Shown: positions 56,271 to 64,000 of the stretch, piece by piece
Position numbering within the stretch: position 1 is the first letter of the stretch
Layout of the letters: every line of letters begins with the position of its first letter
Origin: Cristatella mucedo
Lineage: Eukaryota > Bryozoa > Phylactolaemata > Cristatellidae
Reading direction: 5' to 3'
Assembly (NCBI GenBank): GCA_009760855.2
Contig: WPIO01000002.1
Location: forward strand, 6,459,001-6,523,000
Length of the DNA stretch: 64,000 bases
Notes under the pieces: generated by a model
Database searches by the model: none
Seen by the model: only the letters and a program-made list of their open reading frames with translations
Told to the model about the DNA's origin: nothing
Made by a program: the position numbers and the translations under genes

Positions 56271-56439
56271 TGAGAGAGAAGACACACAGCGACCCCATGA
56301 CATCGTAACGTAATACAATCCTAACCTCGAAGGCATGTTGAGCCAAGTTGTCTTGACAGGCTCTCCAGTCCGTGAGAGCGATATGGCACCAGAGTAGCCG
56401 CTAACTGGCACCCTGACGTGGAAGCTCTAAACTAGCCTA

Positions 56440-56720
56440 CACCGGCTCTCGTGACCGTCACTAGCTAAGGCAGGCCGAGTAGAACTGTCGGCCGGCGAGG
56501 GTCGCTCCTCGAGAAGTAAAGCATATCGACCATATCAGGACCACCAGAAAGATGGACCATCAAAGACAGGCTCTCCGTGGCATCAGGTGACTGCAAGGTA
56601 CCTGCCACACTCGAGCCATCCTTCAGCACAACTGAGGTTAAGTTCTGGGTTGGGTAGCCTAGGGAAGAATGAGGTCGGGCCCGACTTGCGTTGTAATTGC
56701 CTCCCATGCATCTCAAGGCT
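56440..56720 (-). mobile_element. Ty3/Gypsy-type aspartic protease remnant
   Basis: A minus-strand frame reads NLTSVVLKDGSSVAGTL, then ESLSLMVHLSGG, then DPRRPTVLLGLP followed by a stop. This fits the retropepsin core 'V.xLDGSxxxxGxV ... LxLxVxxxxE ... PVxLGLPWL' of Gypsy polyproteins. The upstream DSG active-site segment was not seen. Confidence 0.4.
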
Positions 56721-57049
56721 AATTGAGTTTAGCTCGAGCACACGGAATCATTTGGCTGACTTGAGAGGTCGGAAAGCATCCTGGTCCCAGGATGCTATTC
56801 AAATTTTTAATCTTACTTCACAGAGATCGATTAAAGAAATCTTGCTCGTGTAGTGGCCAAACAGCCTTAGCGGATGTCATCCCGCTTCCAATTGGCCAAT
56901 TGCTGGATTTTCACCTGCATGCCTCCAGGTCACGGCGTGCGTACCAAAGTTCGTGTGCGAAACCTCTGGCCCTAGGCCCTAGTGGACAGTTTACACAATT
57001 ATTGAACTTCCACCACCCGCTGCTGACCTAAAGGATAACTTATTAGACT

Positions 57050-59230
57050 TTATCTATGAAATGAAACACCACCAGGAGTATTTCCCTCCATCGATGGTGA
57101 CAAGAGGCGGTTTTTCCAACCCTCATGCTCCGCGATTCCACATGCAATTACTTATGGGCGGGTACAGGCTTTCTAATCAGACACGCAGTCAAGTTATTTG
57201 CGTATTTGCTCTTGCGTTAAGTTAGGAAGAATCATACTTTGCTTTCACCCCATCCCCCAGTGAGATAAGATGCAGTGCATCAAACAGAGCATTCAGATGG
57301 GCAGCGCGGCTTAGTCTACTGTCTGGTCTTATGGATTTTCAGTCTCCAGCTCATAGATACTACGTAGATATTCTACCAGCGAAAGGATTTTTCTACCAAT
57401 CAGTTGTACACAAGCCATAAGCAAAGAGGCTGCTGCTCTAAGACTATATCTATCAGTAAGCATGAGGAGGTACCTAAAATATCCGCTCTCTAGTTACCAT
57501 ATATTGTACTGTAATTTCCACCTCATCCACACTAAGAGCGAGGCGTCCGATAAGCGATTTCTGCTTAGAAACCACTTACTGTATTGGCGTTTTTAGTGAA
57601 GGAATGCAATTACTGTGCAGCCGGTAATACACCTCACAGCGTGTCAGCGCTTTCCTGTGCTGTCGTTGTGTGTGCCATTCGTTCCATACACGCTACCCAG
57701 CCAAACTACCGAGCAGCTTGAAGTCTTTTACCGTGATACTTCACAGCTGGGAGCAGGCTTAGATATCGATCCTTTTGTTTCAATTTTCTTTCTGCATTGC
57801 TAACTAGGACGTAGCACTGCGGTAGAATAACTTGAGGAGTGCATAAAACTACCCAGCCACTATCATGGATCGAAACGGCGAACAAGAGTTACTGTGTCAT
57901 TTATATATCACGAAATCAGACAAGCATGCATGTGGCAAGACCCCTATTATCATAACAGTTGTACGCACCATCGACTTCGTGCGTCACCTAATGAGCTCAG
58001 AGCGGAATGCCACCGACGCTTGAGTCCAACTGCCTTAATCATGCTATCTACGCCATTCGTATATCAACTTTCCTTTCGGCGTACGTTCGAGCTAAATGCT
58101 GTGACCATTGTCCTTCTTAAGTCAACCGCATGACACCACGGCAGGTCTGGCCGATAGTAAACTGTCCGTGCAATGACCGCACAGTCTTTGTGTATTTAGA
58201 CCGCATGACAACCGGAACGGCAACTGCGGCACGTAGCTTTAAATCCCTCATTACGGTAGGAGCTTTAAGGCGCGTTTCCGAGACGGTGTTTTCAAAGTGA
58301 CCGCAATTAAATGGCGAAGCTCACTTTAGCCAATGTCTCAAGCAGGAGTTTGCCCTGGTCTTCATTTAAAGAGCTTGATACTGGGTGCACTGGAGAAAGT
58401 CTACGAGCTCCCAACCGAGCAATCGGTCGGCTCAGCACTGATCTTGTGTCAGCCTTCCATGTAAGGATATATATATTTATTTATTTATATATATATATAT
58501 ATCCTTTAAACAATACTTAACCATTCCCCAAATTATTCTGCTTGCCGCTGGCTGCGAAATGTGATGTACTCGCGGCGTCAAACTGAGTTAAAGAAGAACG
58601 ATGGGTTTTCAGGGGACGCCGATAAAATATTGGCACAACACATTTTCCAAGTGCTTCAGGGTGTCACTCCTGGAGTCAGGGCCTCTCAGTGGATTTCAGT
58701 TACAGTGCAGCAAAGTGCATCTTTATCATATGCGTCTTTATGTTAGCGGTTTAACGACTTAGACATGGCTGATCTTGATGTGGGTTGCAGAGCATCACTG
58801 AAGTAGCCCACGTTGAAGTACACAGGCTGTGGCTGATTTAATCATACCTTATCTGCTCCGCCCAGTTCGCATGTATTGTTGTTTTGACGTCGATGTTATA
58901 GCAGCTACTACTCATAATGCAGTGAAATTATAAATGCAATCGGGAGCTTCAAAACGTTAGTTTCGGATTGTCTGGCGTCGGCCGGTGACGTCGAAGCTCC
59001 GGCACCCATGCAACCCATGGGCATGCAACCGACTACTTGGTGAACCAATTGGTGAACTCACTGTCAGTGAACTGGCAGGAGTTTCAAATCAGTTGTTATG
59101 CTCTCTCATGAGCGTCGAGCTTGAGCTCAGTACCAACATTTTCGAAACAGCGAGGCCAACAGTTAACATGCAAAGTTTAGCTATACGCTCTGGTGACTTC
59201 AGCCAACTGAGCTGCTAGCCAGAAAATACG
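57050..59230. other. AT-rich sequence, no gene recognised
   Basis: Frames of 60-80 codons without domains; a (TA)n run near 58,470-58,502. Confidence 0.45.
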
Positions 59231-59234
59231 AAAC

Positions 59235-59395
59235 CGAACAAGGTTGGCCTAGAGGTTAAGGTGAGCATCTTCGATGACCGAGGTCAAGGTGAATGCGTGT
59301 CGAGACCGAGGTTGTGGGCTCGAGCAATGTGGCGTATGTGAAGTGCCAGGATAGAGATTAAGTTCTCTTAAGGTGCTATAAAAAATAATTATGTA
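59235..59395 (+). repeat. tRNA-derived SINE (tail-sharing family), best copy
   Basis: TTGGCCTAGAGGTTAAGGTG is a good polymerase III A box and GGTTGTGGGCTCGAGCAAT a B-box-like element about 65 bp later. The 3' part GATAGAGATTAAGTTCTCTT then AAGGTGCTATAAAAAATAATTAT matches LINE 3' ends in the window, suggesting mobilisation by that LINE. Confidence 0.7.
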
Positions 59396-59639
59396 TGTTT
59401 TTATTCCTACTCCGATTCACTGAGCGCTCCTTTAAATCGCAAGCAGTGCAATCGAAAACTAGGCTTACACGAGTTGTCAACGTTTCACTGCATATGTCCG
59501 CGATCAAACAGCATTGCATATGACATGCTTGTAGAAGATCACAATTACGGCGCAATAGGATTTCAGGCTGAACGACCACTAGATATTCATCGGATAATAA
59601 TTATTACAGGCGACATGTTTACCGTGATGATGTATCGGA

Positions 59640-59690
59640 AGCGTGACCCCACGGTAGCAGGTTACGTGACCCCACGGTAGCAGGTAATCA
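59640..59690 (+). repeat. direct duplication of 22-23 bp
   Basis: GTGACCCCACGGTAGCAGGT occurs twice head to tail. Confidence 0.85.
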
Positions 59691-59699
59691 CGATTATGG

Positions 59700-61670
59700 A
59701 AAATTGCCATCAAAAGCTGCAGAGCGGCACTTTGTGTCAACCACGTCGCAATAACGTGGGCTGAGAAGACAGCACGGAAGTATTGGCTAGAAGCGCTGTT
59801 TTTTTGGAATTCGAAGCAGGTACTAGTTGCTACTACAGCTGCATCGTCAGGAGAATACCACTAGGGGCAGTCTCACTTGCAAATTAAGGCTTGTGATTAG
59901 CAATTGCTGGAACAGAGCACATTGCCTGCCCTTGAGTAGGTAGTAATAGCACAGACTCCTGCATATACCTCAAAGAGACAGCAATTAACCGGATCGGTGG
60001 TGCTTTTCTCAAGATTACAACTTGATGAGTAGATCAGTGGTACGAAAGAAGCTAGCTTTAAAAAACACTGCAAAAGCTATGGAGAAAACGGGTATGAATT
60101 AAGGCAATAATCATCATCCTAGCGTCCGTTGGATTTATTACCCTATCTCATACCATGTACCAGAAATTATCGATTAATTTTGTTACTATAGCTGTTTTCT
60201 GAAGGTTTACTGCCATTAACCCATCATGCACTTCAGAAAAAGTATTCTTTTTATATGGTGACAAGCAGCTAGAGATAAATGAAGGTGTATGACGACTTGC
60301 ATAGCTCTTCGATCGCCGGAAATTTGTAGCCACTGCCGATCGTTAGCGACCTCATGCTCTCTTCATGAATTTTAAACTTTAACCGACAGCATTTCCACTT
60401 AAGTTTTCATGCAATACATATTTGAATAACATGTACGTATACACAGGCATGTATTTGTTTAAAAAGAATACCTCGGACTTGGAACATCTTTGTGTGTACA
60501 CAAGTTTCTTTCAAAGTCCATCATTCGTCTGAATGCTTTTTAAGCCACGAGAACAAAAAAATGCAATTTGATTAGGAAAACGTCACTTGTCCATTACTGT
60601 AGACATTAGGGTTCTTAGGAAGCCTAGAGCTTGGTATACAATAACACTTCAGGCAGTATTGCATGCGGAAGATAATCTTAGCTGCCACTACGAAAGCTAA
60701 GCGAGACTTGTATACTCAAAAATAAAACCAAGCATATACTATGAAAAATTTGAAATCAAATCAGCTAAAGCGAACGAATGTGCTGCTATTTCAGGCTATG
60801 CAGTCTTAATCCTTCACATTTTGTCGCATCTGCCCAATGACAGAGCAGCCGCGGATGACTGCTAAAAAACTATTAGCCATAATTTCTTACATCAAATTTG
60901 CTTGCTGGTCTGGCCTGCCAAATTGCTACAACGTCCTCCGTGAACTGACTGCCATTAGTTTTTCGCGAATTCGAGAAAGAAGTCCTGATTTTCAAACTGC
61001 GAAACAACAATATTTGATCCCAATTCGGTCGAGTGCACCGGATCCCAGTGAAATGTCAATACCCACAGGTGTGAGTGTACGAGGCAATTGCATCAGGAGC
61101 ACCACAGATTGACGTGCGACCCCATCATTGAAAATGCACGTGCATAAATATTCTTAAGTCACATTCATGTTACTTCATACACCAGTAACTACGTCATTTA
61201 AAAGAAAAAACGCATACACTGAGTTATTACAGAGGCATTTACAAGAGGCAAAGGTTTCGGTAAAAATCTGAGCTTTAATATGTCTAGTCGAGAGATATTT
61301 TATCTGGATATAGCCAGCTTAAGATGCTCAATGTAAATCAAATTTCTTACCAGAGTTCATTTATTTTTTGGTTTTGGTCAGAGCTCACTAATTGCAAGCG
61401 CAGGTAAAGAAAGCTCCCGGCTTCCCTGAGAAACCAAATGGCTTCGGCCTCGCTCGTACTCTTTTTCATATTCCGTAGCTAGGAGTTGTCTTAATGCCGA
61501 GCACAACAGTTCCCCTTGTTTGATCGGCGATCTCACATTTTCTAGACCAAATACGAAGCCCGACTAAAGAAACCTATAAATACACATTGTCAGGATTTAC
61601 TAAGCTAATGTTCTTCGTTTGCTTGTACTTCCGTCTGCAACTTCAGAAAACCACTCGAGGACTAAGCCGG
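59700..61670. other. AT-rich sequence, no gene recognised
   Basis: The longest frame (60,837-61,112 plus, 91 codons) has no recognised domain. No RNA gene or repeat border was recognised. Confidence 0.4.
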
Positions 61671-61679
61671 AAAGTTGTA

Positions 61680-62195
61680 TATATCCCACTGAAGGTGTTA
61701 ACGGCTGTCGGTGCAAATAGGGCATCCGAAAGATTTCAAATACGCCTGGGAGGGACCAAAGGTTAAAGCAGACGCACTCAGCTTGGCCCCACCTTAGAGA
61801 CTGCGAACGGACACGTGAGTGGGTGGACGAGAAACAAATTTCAGCAATTTGTACCGGGCCGCACTTCACTACAGTCGATCGGAGGCAGGCCGACAAGTGA
61901 TCAGACACTTTGCTTCAAGCCCTACGTTCATACTCCTCGTGTGGGTGGTCAACTGGGAAATGACAGATGCCTGCCTATATGAGGCCATGCAAGGATATGT
62001 GGCGTGACTTGCCAACTCAATCGCAGCAGTTTTTTCAAAGTCGACCGAGTCGTCATTCCTCGGGACCATCGCCAAAAGGCTGTAAAATACTTACATGAAG
62101 GTCATGCGAGAGTCGTCAATATTACCTCGCTCGCCGAAACCTCGGTCTACTGGCCTGGCTACGTAAATGACACCGAGTACGTGGTGGCATAATGG
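61680..62195 (+). mobile_element. Ty3/Gypsy pol remnant: RNase H end and integrase zinc-binding region
   Basis: Successive frames carry ASERFQIRL and then KVKADALSLAPP, corresponding to 'APKRLxRMxLxLQ ... VADALSRAP' at the end of RNase H. Later, VDRVVIPRDHRQKAVKYLHE, then GHARVV..LAETSVYWPGYV fits 'RIVIPxxLRxxxLxxLHxGHxGxxKxxxLARxxVYWPGM' of the integrase N-terminus. The first His of the zinc site is in HEGH. Stops and frameshifts are present. Confidence 0.65.
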
Positions 62196-62199
62196 CAGC

Positions 62200-62730
62200 A
62201 GTTAGTTTCAAGAGAACCAGAAGGCTAGCCGACCTATGGGTCGCCTGTTGCCACTTAGTGAGCGAGCATTGGCACCTTGCTTGGCAGCACCGTCACTTGT
62301 TTGCCGGTTGGTGGCTGTCAGTGAGCGACAGTCTGTGAAGACACTATCAGTTTCTATTTCTAGGCGAGAAGGTACAACAGGAAAGAAGTTGATCCCGACC
62401 AAAGTCGCCATATACTGCAACTCACAGATATCTTACCTCCAGATACTATCTATAGGGCATGTTATCAAACGTAATCAGTGATCACTTCTGAAATTTATGC
62501 GTCGATACATCGAGCCCCATGCATGTAGTTTGAGTGTAGGCCGGCTCCTCTAATGAGCCTGTGATGTGGCATGGACACTGGCCGGTAACCGCTGGTGTCC
62601 AGATGGTGGATTCACCATCAGGATCGGCCGCTGCACAGTTGTGGTCCTCGATTAATCATCGGGATCAACCGGAGGAGTGGAAGGGAACTCTAATGTGAGA
62701 AGGGGGCGAAGGCAGTCGTGCGTCTTGCTG
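62200..62730. other. possible LTR or leader between two Gypsy-like fragments
   Basis: Lies between a pol fragment and a gag-like fragment in the same orientation. Such a gap could hold LTRs of tandem copies, but I could not define terminal TG..CA repeats or a primer-binding site. No gene was recognised. Confidence 0.2.
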
Positions 62731-62734
62731 CTCC

Positions 62735-63087
62735 GTGCCTTGTACAATAAACCGTTGGCGTTGTTCATCGGCTGGCTCACTGATGGGCGAACCGAACCTC
62801 AAGCTATTTTGTGGGATGGAGCCGATGACGCCCTGGGAGATGTCTTGCGCAGCGTCCCTAGGCTTCGATGGCTTCGGAGACTTCGTTGGCTGGCTGCTGA
62901 ACATCGAGAGGAAGATCGAGAAAAGTGGCTATGAACAGAGTGAGTGCCACTTGTTTTTGCTCCTTGCTCCTTGCAAGGCGGGGCCTTCACGTTTGCCTCG
63001 GGGCTCCCGCAGGAAGTTCAGGATGACTATGCCAAGCTTCGCGAGGCCCTAGTGAGGGCATTCACCTCGCCGGCCGGTAGAGCGTGA
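62735..63087 (+). mobile_element. Ty3/Gypsy gag-like remnant
   Basis: One frame reads FDGFGDFVGWLLNIERKIEK, resembling the 'FdGtgdfexWLxxFE' start of Gypsy gag. After a frame change, AFTFASGLPQEVQDDYAKLR, then EALVRAF resembles 'Axxfxxslpxexxxdyxxlkxal..rF'. A TGA follows at 63,085-63,087, after which the same frame continues open. Confidence 0.5.
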
Positions 63088-64000
63088 TTGCTGCACGCTG
63101 ATCGGGTAAAGGCTGGTCGGACTGAGAGGGCCGACAGGAACGACCGGAAGCGGCAGCAGCGGCTACCGACTGTGTGCCAGGCGACAGAGGTTTGTCAGGC
63201 TGCCACCCCGTGGCGGCAGGCAACGGCTATCAAAGCGGTGACGGTTGGTCAGGCTGCGATGGTGTTCCACGAAGCAACGGCGTTGTGGGAGGCAACGGTC
63301 AGCGGTGTGGCTGAGGCGATGGAGAGTGAGACGGTGCACGGAGAGGCGGCAGCGTCTGCGTGGAAGGCGGCGGCGTCCTCGTGGAAGGCAGCGGCGTCCG
63401 CGACAGAGTCGGCGGCGTCCGCGACATGGTTGGCGGCGTCCGCGCGGAAGTCGGCGGCATCCGCGACAGAGTCGGTGGCGTCCAGGTGGAAGGCGGCGGT
63501 GGCACCCACGACCGAGTCGGCGGCGGCGTCCCCGGCAGAGTCGGCGGCATCCGCGACAGAGTCAGCGGCATCCGCGTGGTAGGCGGCGTCGGCACCCGCG
63601 ACAGATTCGGCGGCGGCGTCCGCCAGAGAGGTAGTGGCCGGCCATACAGCGAAAGCCATGAAGGTGACGTTGGCCTGCGACCAGCCGGTGGGCTGTGACG
63701 CGGCACAGGCAGGAGAGTGTGTGCAGACCGAAGAGTCTGCACAGGCCGGAGAGTGTGTGCAGACTATTCAGTCTGCACAGGACGGAGAGGCTGTACAGGA
63801 GGGAGAATCTGTGGAAGCCGAGGAGACTGTGCAGGCCGGAGAGGCTGCTCAGGTTGGAGAGGGTACGCAGGACGTTGAAGCAGCTGCGTATATCGGAGAC
63901 GCTGCGGAAGAATCGGCAGAGGCGGATGGAGCGACGGCGGTTGGTGTCCGGAAAACAGTGGCTGTGGACGTCAGCTCGATGACGATAGTCGGTGGCTCAC
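63088..64000 (+). CDS. repetitive Ala/Ser- then Glu/Gln-rich reading frame, gag-linked, runs out of window
   Basis: This frame continues that of the second gag-like block. It is open from 63,088 to a TAG at 63,580-63,582 and again from there to the window end. The first half is built of SAASATE/SAWKAA-type units. The second half (63,690-63,870) is AQAGECVQTEESAQAGECVQ-like, with acidic repeats about ten residues long, then VRKTVAVDVSSMTIVGGS. Composition is unlike the AT-rich DNA before it. It may be a diverged retroelement polyprotein segment or the start of an unrelated repetitive protein. Not recognised; the stop may mark a pseudogene or readthrough. Confidence 0.35.
63360..63610. repeat. 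12-24 bp GCGGCGTCCGCGACAGAGTC tandem repeat
   Basis: GC-rich units with GCGGC(G/A)TCC and CGCGACAGAGTCG cores repeat in multiples of three nucleotides, which keeps the Ala/Ser-rich plus-strand frame open. Confidence 0.8.

Overview
The window is a piece of an animal genome. Evidence: introns with GT/AG borders and consistent phases, CR1/L2-type LINE debris, tRNA-derived SINEs, a Tigger/pogo-type DNA transposon, piggyBac and Ty3/Gypsy remnants, and very long (TA)n, (GA)n and (GACAGA)n arrays. Stacked IgGFc-binding-type modules joined by MopE-like 'DNDCDxxxDEE' metal-binding motifs suggest an aquatic invertebrate, possibly a mollusc or other lophotrochozoan. That placement is inference; the species cannot be read from the sequence.

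The main content is a pair of paralogous genes on the minus strand. Gene B (49,051 to 37,973) can be read as 20 exons whose phases agree at every junction. They give 4,389 nt of coding sequence, or 1,462 residues: a signal peptide, three IgGFc-binding-type modules, and an acidic DNDCD-type linker before modules 2 and 3. One intron appears to use a GC donor. Gene A (12,271 to 8,281) lies about 26 kb further along the same strand. It has seven exons that match the last seven exons of gene B in order and phase; two have identical lengths (116 and 88 nt). Its 5' part was not found, so it is either a truncated duplicate or has diverged or distant upstream exons.

Layout: 1-5.2 kb is AT-rich with a (TA)n array, two SINEs and no gene. 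5.2-8.2 kb is more GC-rich with unassigned ORFs and a (GAGACA)-type array. 8.3-12.3 kb is gene A. 13.4-29.8 kb is mostly AT-rich and full of transposon relics: SINEs, LINEs in both orientations, two copies of a TE-associated ORF, a piggyBac fragment and a complete, internally deleted Tigger-like element. 29.8-37.9 kb is GC-rich with CpG-dense stretches, SINEs, LINE ends and nothing firmly coding. 38.0-49.1 kb is gene B. 49.1-52.0 kb is GC-rich upstream DNA. At about 52.0 kb composition turns sharply AT-rich; 52-62 kb holds LINE, Gypsy and SINE relics plus a 650 bp (GACAGA)n array. 61.7-64 kb carries Gypsy integrase-region and gag-like remnants, then a GC-rich repetitive reading frame that leaves the window.

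The two host genes encode predicted secreted, modular proteins. By family they would act in mucus, extracellular matrix or innate recognition, but nothing in the sequence fixes a ligand. Most short ORFs elsewhere are chance frames in microsatellites or GC-rich DNA.
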